Origin: Rhynchopus sp. YZ270_cl-10
Taxonomy: Eukaryota; Euglenozoa; Diplonemea; Diplonemida; Diplonemidae
DNA: 64,000 nucleotides
NCBI GenBank assembly: GCA_964035575.1
Contig: OZ037900.1
Span: 744,001-808,000 of the forward strand
Reading direction: 5' to 3'
Positions 55,501 to 64,000 of this stretch are shown one piece after another. The notes beneath the pieces are model-generated. The model searched no databases and had not been told where the DNA came from. It saw nothing but the letters and a program-made list of their open reading frames with translations. The translations under genes were made by a program, and so were the position numbers. Each line of letters begins with the position of its first letter. Position 1 is the first letter of the stretch.

Positions 55501-55562
55501 GATAAATTGTTGGAGTAGTGTAGTTGCCTCGGTTGTGTTGCCACAGTTGTGCAATCTCCACT
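55501..55562 (-). repeat. Family E repeat with poly(A)
   Basis: GATAAATTGTTGGAGTAGTG, GTTGCCTCGGTTGTGTTGCC, GCAATCTCCACT; the cleanest family E copy. Confidence 0.75.
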
Positions 55563-55644
55563 GTCATTTTTTTTTTTTTTGTTGTTCTCGCAAATGGCGT
55601 CGGGTGGAAGACCCAAATAAAAAAAGAGTAGAAAAAATAAGATA

Positions 55645-55768
55645 CAGTGGTTAAACAACGTTCCGCCCCAAGAAAAGTGCCCGCCTAAGAAAAGTTCCAC
55701 CTAAAGTAATTTCCGCCATCGATTTCAATTCCGCCTTTAGTTTAGGCGTAAACTTTGTTTAACCACTG
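55645..55768. mobile_element. 124-bp Tc1-like MITE
   Basis: CAGTGGTTAAACAA and TTGTTTAACCACTG ends with TA on both sides (55643-55644, 55769-55770). The interior has repeated TTCCGCC words. Confidence 0.75.
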
Positions 55769-55806
55769 TAAACCAAAGACCCTCTGGACTTAGGTCACCC
55801 AAACAA

Positions 55807-55864
55807 ATAAAAAAAAAACAACAGAGTGTCAATTGTGCAACAATTGACACCCTGTTGTTTTTTT
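55807..55864. repeat. Palindrome
   Basis: AACAACAG...TGTCAATTG pairs with CAATTGACA...CTGTTGTT around TGCAA. Confidence 0.55.
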
Positions 55865-55921
55865 GTTCGACCGCACCTTCCCTCAATCTCACAAAACAAC
55901 AGGCGTTTTTTTTTTCTTTTT

Positions 55922-56048
55922 GATAAACTGATGAGGTAGTGTAGTTGCCTCGGTTTTGTGTTGCCACGTTGGAAATATCCACTTTTTTTTTTTTTTTGAA
56001 AACTTGGTTGTATTAGTGTAGACACCCGAGGATGAACTCCACTATATA
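55922..56048 (-). repeat. Family E then family D, each with poly(A)
   Basis: E at 55922-55983 and D at 55998-56048, separated by a T-run; reverse order to 45310-45436. Confidence 0.7.
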
Positions 56049-56609
56049 CTTTTTTTTTTTTTTGATCTGTAGGATCAGTGCAGATGCCCAAAATGACAAG
56101 TCTTTTTTTCACTAATCAGATTTTTATTGTATCGACAATCACTCTACGCCTGCTGGGAAAAAGGTTTTTTTATTTTATTTTATTTTTTGTAAACGAACAG
56201 GGGTTTTTCCGTTACGTGTGTCAAGAGAGAATTACAGAATGGACTTTTTTGCAAAAAAAAGCTCGCACAAAAAACAAGAACAATTTTTTTTAAAATAATC
56301 ATAAGAGACGTGTCACGCAAAGTGGTGGACACGCTTTTTTGAAAGATAAAATGCATATCCTTGCGCATCTTTCAAAGGGACAACACGAAAAGAGAGAGAG
56401 AAAGTCACTAAAGACGAACCTTAAGCTGCACTGCTTTTTTTTTTGACCACTTTTTAAAAAGGAGAGAAAAAAAAATATAGCTACATCACAGGAAACAACT
56501 AGCCTTCCCTATCTCATCATTTCTCTCCAAACTCACAATATGCTCCAAAGAGCTCCTCGCACCTGGGAGGGTTTCACCAACAGAAAATAAAAATAAAAGT
56601 AAACTTTAT

Positions 56610-56652
56610 AAGATGATCCTAAGCCTCTCTTGTGTGCTTAGTCACCTTAAGG
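56610..56652 (+). repeat. Family B hairpin
   Basis: AAGATGATCCTAAGCCTCTC then TTGTGTGCTTAGTCACCTT; loop extended by four bases. Confidence 0.7.
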
Positions 56653-56715
56653 AAATAGCAATATCGCAGAGGCTTACAACAACTCTGGTAAAAGAAAAGA
56701 AAGAAAAAAGGTTTT

Positions 56716-56754
56716 ATCTGATGACCCTAAGCCTCTCGTTGCTTAGTCACCTTA
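56716..56754 (+). repeat. Family B hairpin, consensus-like
   Basis: CTGATGACC, CTAAGCCTCTCGTTGCTTAG, TCACCTTAAGG. Confidence 0.75.
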
Positions 56755-56894
56755 AGGAAGAGACAGGCTTGAAAGATGCCGCAGTTTTTTATCCTACTCC
56801 GACTGTTCACAAGCAAAGGCGGGTTGAGAAGAGGTTGAGTTGATGTTTTTTTTAAATCAATATTTGCATTTTTTTCTCGTCAACATTTTTTTTT

Positions 56895-59800
56895 TTACTT
56901 CCTTGGCGCGTTTACTTCGCAGTAGTGGCGGAACTGGATGTAGGTGCGGAAGCCTTGGCAAGGGAGTGGGACTGCGTTGCGCATCATGTCGACGACCTTC
57001 TGAAGGACGCGGTCATCGGGGAACTCATCAGCGAGCTCACCCAGCTGTGCGATGCCGTCGCCACCCTTCATCGCGTCGTGCACTTTGATCGTCTGGTACT
57101 CAAGGTCGGCGTGGTTTGTGGAGTTTCCTGTCGACCCCGTGCCCACCAAGGCCCACGCCTGCAGCGCACTGTCCAGATGGCTCAACGAAACCTCAAAGAT
57201 CTGCGTCACCCTGTCACGGTCCAAGTCGCACCAAGCATCCACAAGGCGCAGGCAAGACCGCAGAGTCTGGTCAGCCTGAAGGCGTTTATCCGAAGTGCAG
57301 TCAGCCATAAGGCAGTACACACCAAGGCGGTGTGCGTGGTCCGTCATCGCCTCTGCCGCTTCAAGAGGTGCACCAAACGCAGTTGCGAACCTGCTTGTGC
57401 GTGTCCCGACGTTTCCGTGCAGCATCGTCCCCGTCGCAAGGCCCACCTGGATGATGCCCTGCAGCTTCTTCATCTCGGATACGAACGTCAGGGCTGCAGT
57501 GGTGTGCATCAGACAGCGCTTTGATGCGTTCCACACCACCGTCAGTGTGCACCCGGTCACGTTCCCGATCACACCGTCTGTGGACTGGGCAGCTTCGAGG
57601 GCGGCACGCACCATGATGTTGCAGTTGTCGAACATTGAGCCGTCTTTACCTTCTCCGACCTGTGTAACGTGGACGTGAAAACAATAACGTCAGACAGGGC
57701 CACTATACAGGAACTCTTGCAACGGGCAACATAGGTAGGTACAGGGTTTCCACATTCAAATATTATTTTCATCATATGCAATCAACACATCCAAATATTG
57801 AAATACTATTGTCGTTCTTGGTTTCTTGCGCGGGTGGGTGTGGGGTGGGGAACATACCAGACGGCACACTGCGACTGTGACTGTTGTGCGCTGCACCTGG
57901 AGGGCTGTACGTTTTGCGCATGACTGCTGCTGCCTGATGCCAGAGGGGTACGACTCGATTGAGTGCGTCTTGTCCTTGACCCCCTCCTCCGCCTGGTTCA
58001 ACGGCTGCCTGGCGTCCTGCTTCATGTCTGTGTCAGTGTCGTAGCTCAGTCGGCGGTTCAGTGCTTGTGGAGCAAGCATGTACAGCTCATGTCCGTTCCC
58101 CAGTCCTCTGATCTCGTGTGTGCCTGTGTTCTTCACTGCCGGGTTCCCAACCTTGTCCAAACTCCCCTTGATTGCCACGTACATGTCAGTGGTAACGCAC
58201 ACAGTGCCAGGAAGTGCCTTCGCCTCCACACGCGAGGCAAGGTTCACTGTGCTCCCACGGTAGTCCACACGTCCAGTCACAGGGTTCTCCTCCGCAATTG
58301 TCGCACCGTAGTTGATTCCAATCCTGACAACCATCCCTGCCTCAGGAAGGTTCAAGCCGATGGGCCATTCCTTCGACTTCAGGTTTGTCTGCACATCAAG
58401 CGCAAAGTTTGCCGCTGCGAATGGACAGGCAAAGGAGACCATGAAGGAATCTCCGATGGTTTTGACCTCGTACCCTTTGTGTGCAACACAGGCGTCACGC
58501 ATGACTTCGTTGTGGATCTCCATTGCAACGTTCATGTCTGCCGCACTTGCCTTCCAGAGAGAGGTCGACCCACGGATGTCTGTGAACACAATGGCGACGT
58601 TTCCTGTCGGCGGTGCCACAACGGTCTTCCCACCTTCTCCGCTGTATCCACTGCTCTCAAGCACAGAGGAGGGGACGTAGGCACGGAACTCCACCAAATT
58701 TTCAATCATCTTGGTGAAGTCACGCTGCATCAGACGGAGTTCGTAGAAGGTCGACTTCGAAATGTCGACTTCATCGAGCTCCATGTTGGCCACAAGCTCC
58801 ATACTACGCTGCAACGCCTTTACTGGACGCAGCAGGATATGCGACGTGAAGGCACTGAGCACCACAAGCAGCGCACCGATCCCGATGATGATCCCACGCT
58901 GCAGCATCTTCTTCTCCTCCACCTCGTCTGCCACGTCGTCCTTCTTCTCTGCGATGTCTGCGTTGACCTTCACTGTCTCCCTTTGCACATCACCTAGGAC
59001 CGACTCACCGTCTATCGACACTGTCAACCACCAATCCAATCCATTTGCCGGAAACTGCAGACGCTCCACTGAAACAAAGTGCTGCTCTGGGACTGTCCCG
59101 TTCACGAGGATGTCGACAAGCTGGGACTGATCTGCATAGCTTGAGTAATTCTGATGCAGTTTGATGGCGATAGCTTTGATGTACGGGTCAGATGCGTTGA
59201 CCGCGGTACGTGCGTTGAAAAGCTCTCTTGGAATGCCAAGCATGTTGTCGATCCCTGAGTACGCATACGTGGACTCACCTGCAGACACTCCCGTCAGAAG
59301 GCCGTCCTGCTCGAGCACATCCATCTGGAGTCGCTTTGCCATCCAGGTAGACGCAATGCTCGTGTAGGCACGCATGATGGCGTGGTCTCCCGCACCTGCT
59401 GTCACAGATTTCAAGAATTTTTGGATATTGTCCAACCCAATGTAAACGTAACTCTCCACGGAAGGCTGCGACATAGAAACGTCACGCAGCTTTGACATCA
59501 AAACGTACCCAACAAATTTTGAAATGGGCGACACAGTAGGGAACACCGACTCCCCCATCCCCCACACAGGAGAACGGAGCAGAGGTGTCGAAGGCAGCGT
59601 CGAAACATTCGTCGGGAAGTACAATGAAAAATTCGTCAAAATCGGAAGCCCGGTGACGTTCTCCACTAATGTGTATTGTGTCCCCTTATATGGCTCCATG
59701 ACACCACTCATATATGATTCTGTACCAAATCCTTCGATGTCCACGTTAAACTGCGCTGCATTGACGATCGTAACGCCGTAGTCACCATAGGTAATTCCGA

Positions 59801-60275
59801 GGGCAACGATCGCTGAGTCGCGCGGCAGGTCTGTCAGAAAATGCCAGAGTTCGCTGCAGATCGAATTCATGAAGACAGCGTCTGTTTTGTTGAGCATTCC
59901 GTACTTCCCTGTTGTGAATTTGTCGATAAGCGAGGATACACGCAGGGTTGAGTCCATCTGCAACTCCAGCACCTTCTTTGCACCTGCAGACACATAGTCC
60001 ATCATCTCCCCCGACACTCTGGTTAATGAGGTTTGCGCAATCGATCCAAGCGCATCAGTCGAGTCGTCCATAGTGTCGCGTGTGTCGTCCAACGCTCTCT
60101 CGCAGGTAATAGTGTTCATGACCTCGGTCGACACTGCGGTGAGGAGGATGCACGCAAGGCAGAGCAGCGCGATGATGCTCTGCACACTCCAGGCGCGTTT
60201 CCAGAAGCGTGCGTCGCCAACCTCAGAGGTGACGCTCTTCTCGTCGGAGGCCATGCCGCTCTTATGGGGGTCCAT
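56895..60275 (-). CDS. Receptor-type adenylyl cyclase with degenerate second domain (AC2), two exons
   Basis: Exons 60275-57858 and 57659-56895 (intron GTATGT...TTACACAG, 198 bp) give 1060 residues from MDPHKSGMAS. Layout equals AC1: span near 33-53, ectodomain of about 410 residues, second span (IIIGIGALLVVLSAF), HAMP-like linker, catalytic domain with FTDIRGS, VKTIGDSF, VDYRGSTVNLASR, then the second, inactive-looking cyclase fold carried mostly by exon 2. The ectodomain differs strongly from AC1 while catalytic and second-domain DNA is nearly identical in long tracts. The C-terminal 80 residues again differ. The open frame of exon 1 continues 33 codons into the intron, but exon 2 homology with AC1 makes splicing clear. 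Confidence 0.92.
57660..57857 (-). other. AC2 intron absent from AC1
   Basis: GT-AG, phase 0, located where AC1 reads CRLNTEEGSMFD without interruption. AC2 becomes CRL-VGEGKDGSMFD. Confidence 0.85.
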
Positions 60276-60862
60276 TCTCTATAGCTCGCCTGGGGAGGCG
60301 AATGAAACAATACTGTTGGGAAAGGGGGGATGGGGATGCAATCTGCAGAGGGGTGATTGATGGGACGGGGGCCCTTGCGAAGGGTGTGGGTGGTCGTAAC
60401 CCCTGTGGTGACGGACGAAGCCTCATAGTGGAAGGAGGCAGTGGCAAAGTGTTGATGATGATCATCATTTCAGAAAAAACGCGATAACGTATCGTTCCCT
60501 CATGCTCTTGTGGTGTGAACCGTCGGGTGCAGGTTGATTCCGATTTGGTAGAGGGGAGAGATATGATATGAAGTGTAGGGGTGGATACGACTAACAGAAT
60601 GCTTCAATAGGAAGTGTGCGTTGACGGTCGTGGGGTGTCTGTTCTGCTGCACTGCAAGGTATTCGGAAAATGTGAAGAAGTCCAAAATCCGCTTGTGATT
60701 TGAGAACAAAAAGAATGGGAGGAAAGAGGAGAGGCTCGTTTGTACAATGCAAAAGAGAAATCTATGAAGAAATAAAGAGAGGGAAAAGATCTCATGTGTT
60801 GCACATGTGGAGAATATTGAGAGAGAAAAAAGACAAAGGGGAAACAACAATAAGGATAGTGC

Positions 60863-60894
60863 AATGAAACGTGCCTCGTGTGCACGCAACATCC
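60863..60894 (+). repeat. Family B' hairpin (CGTGC stem)
   Basis: CAATGAAACGTGCCTCGTG then TGCACGCAACATCC; inner stem CGTGC/GCACG, one pair longer than at 40086. Confidence 0.55.
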
Positions 60895-61091
60895 ACAATG
60901 CTAAGGGGTTGACTGTCTCACCAATGGATGGATATGACATATCAAATAAGGGGAGGGTCATGGTTGCCGCAGGTGTTACAACAACACCTGGAGTGCAGTG
61001 CAAAAGATAAACAAAAACGATGAACAAAAAAAATACACTGATCAAACATCAAGTGGTGTTCATTTACACTGGAGAGGGTAAAAAAATAATA

Positions 61092-61205
61092 CCGTAAACG
61101 CAACAATAGTGGACCGTACTGATGTTTGACGTTCCCCAAAACTGAAAATGCTCCACATTTTATACGATCCACATGACTTACAGTCCACTATTGTTACGGT
61201 TACGG
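61092..61205. mobile_element. 114-bp MITE with TA duplications
   Basis: CCGTAA...GCAACAATAGTGGAC faces GTCCACTATTGTTACGGTTACGG in pieces; TA at 61090-61091 and 61206-61207 fits Tc1/mariner. Confidence 0.65.
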
Positions 61206-61997
61206 TAAAAGCTAAGATGGAGGTGGTCAGCATGACACCACACCAGAGGAACAGCAGCAAGACACCTGAAGGCAGTCAGTTGGTGCTTGTAATGTGCCAC
61301 AGCATGGAGTCAAGGAAAATTAGTTTAGGGTTGATAAATGTTTTGTGCTGTTTCTTGTCCACGGTACGTACAGAATCTCTAGATTCTCAGAGAAAAAAAA
61401 CGAAAAGCAATCGGCTCGCGCAATCAAAAGAAAGCAGAGAAAAGGGAAGAAGAACACATTTTTGTTCCAACTAATACTCCCCGTACGTACAGAATTTCAA
61501 AATATCTCGAACAAGAATAGTAAAAACAAACATCTACCCTTATCAAAACAAACATTTAAAAAAAATGCGGAAAGGCAGCAGCTTCATGGCCACAGCTTCC
61601 CTCGCTCACAGAGAGGACAGAGACGGTGAAACAGATACAAAATAAGTGATTCACGCTCGTGTCAATGTCGTCTAATTGTGGTGTCAAAGAACAGTTCGAG
61701 AAAGGAAGGAAATATATAAGTGGCACTGACTGGCGGGACCAGGGGACAACATCAAGTTGGCGCGTGGGCAATGACCAATCGAGACAGCCGAAAAGCACTG
61801 CATCCATCCTTTATGTACTTACCATGCACAGCAAAGTACGTGAAGACGCAGGTGACAATTAAAAAAACAACAAAAAGCAGGAAACACAGAAACCACTTCT
61901 CCCACACAGAAAACATATTTCGAGCTCAATAAAGACAAGAAAAAACATCATCCGAACGAGAAGAACAACGCTACTCACAACCCGTATCAGACACTCC

Positions 61998-63569
61998 TCA
62001 AACTGCTGAGGCGGCATCCGATGAAGAGGAGGTGGAAGCAGAGGAGTCGCTCGCGTCAGACTCGTCATCCATAGGGGGCAACGGCGGCAGTGTTGGCAGT
62101 GGTGGGAGGGGTGTCGAGGCTGCATGGGTGGAGGGTGCAGAGGTTGGGATCACAGCAGATCCAGTGGCAGGTGCTGCCGTGGGAATAGCTGCGGATCCAG
62201 TTGCGGGTGCAGAAGTCGGAATCGCTGCGGATCCAGTTGCAGGTGCAAAAGTAGGAATCGCTGCAGATCCAGTTGCAGGTGCTGCCGTGGGAATCGCTGC
62301 GGATCCAGTTGCGGGTGCTGCCGTGGGAATCGCTGCGGATCCAGTTGCAGGTGCTGCCGTGGGAATGACAGCAGATCCAGTTGCGGGTGCAGAAGTCGGA
62401 ATCGCTGCAGATCCAGTTGCAGGTGCAAAAGTAGGAATCGCTGCAGATCCAGTTGCAGGTGCTGCCGTGGGAATCGCTGCGGATCCAGTTGCGGGTGCAG
62501 AAGTCGGAATCGCTGCGGATCCAGTTGCAGGTGCTGCCGTGGGAATGACAGCAGATCCAGTTGCGGGTGCTGCCGTGGGAATCGCTGCGGATCCAGTTGC
62601 GGGTGCAGAAGTCGGAATCGCTGCAGATCCAGTTGCAGGTGCAAAAGTAGGAATCGCTGCAGATCCAGTTGCAGGTGCTGCCGTGGGAATCGCTGCAGAT
62701 CCAGTTGCGGGTGCAGAAGTCGGAATCGCTGCGGATCCAGTTGCAGGTGCTGCCGTGGGAATGACAGCAGATCCAGTTGCGGGTGCTGCCGTGGGAATCG
62801 CTGCGGATCCAGTTGCGGGTGCAGAAGTCGGAATCGCTGCAGATCCAGTTGCGGGTGCAGAAGTCGGAATCGCTGCGGATCCAGTTGCAGGTGCTGCCGT
62901 GGGAATGACAGCAGATCCAGTTGCGGGTGCTGCCGTGGGAATCGCTGCGGATCCAGTTGCGGGTGCAGAAGTCGGAATCGCTGCAGATCCAGTTGCAGGT
63001 GCAAAAGTAGGAATCGCTGCAGATCCAGTTGCAGGTGCTGCCGTGGGAATCGCTGCGGATCCAGTTGCGGGTGCAGAAGTCGGAATCACAGCAGATCCAG
63101 TTGCAGGTACTGAGATGGTCACAGTGACAGAGTCTTCCTGAGTTGTCGCGTCAGACTCGTCATCCATAGGGGGCAACGGCGGCAGTGTTGGCAGTGGCGG
63201 GAGGGGTGTCGAGGCTGCTGTGGTGGAGGGTGCAGAGGTTGGGATCACAGCAGATCCAGTGGCAGGTGCTGCGGTGGGAATCGCTGCAGATCCAGTTGCA
63301 GGTGCAGAAGTCGGAATGACAGCAGATCCAGTTGCGGGTACTGAGATGGTCACAGTGACATAGTCTTCCTGAGTTGTCGCGTCAGACGCGTCACTCGAAC
63401 CTGAAGAGGAATACGATGCACTCGCGTCACCCGAGTCAGAGCTGGCATCCATTGGCGGCAAAGGCGGCAGTGGTGGCAGAGGTGTGGGAGATGCCGAAGC
63501 AGCGGGCACCGATGTTGCCATGCACAGTACAGGCAGCGTCAGGCACAACAGAGTCAGGGAGGTGGTCAT
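61998..63569 (-). CDS. Secreted Pro/Ala/Thr/Ser 12-residue-repeat protein, 523 aa
   Basis: I start at MTTSLTLLCLTLPVLC (63569), a good signal peptide; the frame's longer upstream part is leader. After PLPPLPPLPPMD and acidic Ser-rich linkers come 3 repeats, a duplicated linker (ATTQEDYVTVTIS and ATTQEDSVTVTIS), then 27 tandem repeats PATGSAAIPTSA with variants V for A at position 7 and S/A/F at position 11. The tail repeats the PLPPLP motif and ends in Ser/Asp-rich sequence. No anchor or membrane span is seen. Abundant Thr/Ser suggests O-glycosylation, like a mucin-type coat or matrix protein (inference). It lies directly upstream of AC2 in the same direction. Long frames on the other strand and phase are repeat shadows. 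Confidence 0.85.
   Translation of the reverse strand: MTTSLTLLCLTLPVLCMATSVPAASASPTPLPPLPPLPPMDASSDSGDASASYSSSGSSDASDATTQEDYVTVTISVPATGSAVIPTSAPATGSAAIPTAAPATGSAVIPTSAPSTTAASTPLPPLPTLPPLPPMDDESDATTQEDSVTVTISVPATGSAVIPTSAPATGSAAIPTAAPATGSAAIPTFAPATGSAAIPTSAPATGSAAIPTAAPATGSAVIPTAAPATGSAAIPTSAPATGSAAIPTSAPATGSAAIPTAAPATGSAVIPTAAPATGSAAIPTSAPATGSAAIPTAAPATGSAAIPTFAPATGSAAIPTSAPATGSAAIPTAAPATGSAVIPTAAPATGSAAIPTSAPATGSAAIPTAAPATGSAAIPTFAPATGSAAIPTSAPATGSAVIPTAAPATGSAAIPTAAPATGSAAIPTAAPATGSAAIPTFAPATGSAAIPTSAPATGSAAIPTAAPATGSAVIPTSAPSTHAASTPLPPLPTLPPLPPMDDESDASDSSASTSSSSDAASAV
62157..63112 (-). repeat. 36-bp coding minisatellite with higher-order period
   Basis: About 27 units of 36 bp, each with GGATCC- or AGATCC-type GATCCAGTTGC starts on the plus strand. 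Unit types recur in a six-unit order (S, A, F, S, A, VA), so 216-bp blocks were duplicated more recently than single units. Confidence 0.9.
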
Positions 63570-64000
63570 TGTGAAGGAGTGAGTATCTGTGTTGTGATTG
63601 GGAGTGACAGTGTGACGAACTTGAGTGAATGCCCACCCACCCGCTGCATAACCCACAGACTTCCCATCCAACCCGCACCGGGCGAGTCACGCTGCATCCA
63701 TGCTGGCTGCCTCCTTGGCAGCCCTCGCTCACCCCTCACCCCGCATTGATGTGGCACACGAACAGCGTGTTCTGTCCAGAGACGCCATACCCAAAAGAGG
63801 AAACGTTAGATGGTCCTAAGCCATACTACACTACCTATGTCACAATCTCGCACAGCCACAGCTGAGCGGATGGTGTTTTTTGCGTCAACGAGAATGTTCT
63901 GGCGTCACTTTCCACAAGAAGCTTGAAGATGGACGTGCCATATCTCTCGTGACCAAACGGACACGTCTGCTGCAGTATCAGCAAGCTGCTGGCATAGCAC
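63570..64000. other. Upstream flank of the repeat protein
   Basis: Leader and upstream DNA on the minus strand; GATGGTCCTAAGCCAT at 63808 is a partial family B match. No gene seen to the window end. Confidence 0.4.

Larger units (their letters stand above)
51140..56894. other. Gene desert 3
   Basis: 5.7 kb between the three-exon gene and the AC2 stop, without a convincing gene. It holds a (GA)n tract (51379-51407), the long-TIR element, small MITEs, and the densest cluster of family D and E copies in the window. Confidence 0.55.
60276..61997. other. Spacer between AC2 and the repeat protein
   Basis: Holds the AC2 leader region, one B' hairpin and one TA-flanked MITE. Frames are short; none looks coding. 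Confidence 0.5.

Noticed and set aside
62157-63112. Regular 36-bp repeats that could be mistaken for a CRISPR array
   Set aside because: Units are contiguous without unique spacers and lie in a long open frame with a signal peptide; the organism is eukaryotic.
62032-63141. Plus-strand 369-codon frame over the repeat gene
   Set aside because: It is the antisense of a repeat whose period is a multiple of three, so it stays open automatically; no start context and no signal peptide.

Overview
The window looks like nuclear DNA of a euglenozoan protist, most likely a diplonemid (inference). The evidence is an alpha-tubulin that reads like the trypanosome protein, including the acidic EEDVEEY tail; receptor-type class III cyclases with one-pass ectodomains, as in trypanosomatids; a near-complete bias of genes to one strand; pyrimidine tracts with AG acceptors a few tens of bases before start codons, as expected for spliced-leader trans-splicing; and ordinary GT-AG cis-introns, which kinetoplastids almost lack. 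No spliced-leader gene is present, so the clade is not proven.

Every convincing gene lies on the minus strand, so transcription runs from base 64000 toward base 1. In that order: a secreted 12-residue-repeat protein (63.6-62.0 kb); receptor adenylyl cyclase AC2 with one intron (60.3-56.9); a 147-residue three-exon protein of unknown function (51.1-50.5); intronless receptor adenylyl cyclase AC1 (38.8-35.7); alpha-tubulin (22.3-20.9); a ubiquitin-like/WD40 protein (19.9-18.8); ribosomal protein uL22/L17 with two introns (18.3-17.0); a nucleotide-sugar transporter (16.5-15.2); four tandem, nearly identical genes for a basic helical-repeat protein (13.8-10.9); ARP3 with four introns (10.6-8.1); and a giant surface-type protein that fills the first 5958 bases and runs off the left edge (1986 codons without a stop, about nine modules).

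Between the genes are three long deserts (22.3-35.6, 38.8-50.4 and 51.2-56.9 kb), rich in homopolymer runs and packed with small repeats. I recognise five short families. A: tRNA-like, with an A-box-like and a T-arm-like segment. B and B': hairpins sharing a CTCTCGT-type loop but with different paired stems. C: a GATGCAGGCACC...GGATGAAAGCAC element. D and E: about 50-65 bp elements that, read on the minus strand, start AGTGGAG and end in poly(A). Families A, D and E also occupy ARP3 introns. DNA-transposon material includes a piggyBac-type element with TTAA ends and a transposase remnant (28.5-29.9), a hAT-type element with CAGTG ends and a C-terminal transposase remnant (44.2-45.1), three A/T-rich fold-back elements (41.4, 43.2, 47.7), a long-TIR element (52.6-54.4), a 335-bp near-perfect palindrome (20.0-20.3) and several MITEs with TA duplications.

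Themes: cytoskeleton (tubulin, ARP3, and possibly the tandem protein, whose layout recalls stathmin), cell-surface sensing and coat (two receptor cyclases, giant surface protein, Pro/Thr/Ser repeat protein, Golgi sugar transporter), and housekeeping (uL22). The two cyclases share nearly identical catalytic-half tracts but have diverged ectodomains.
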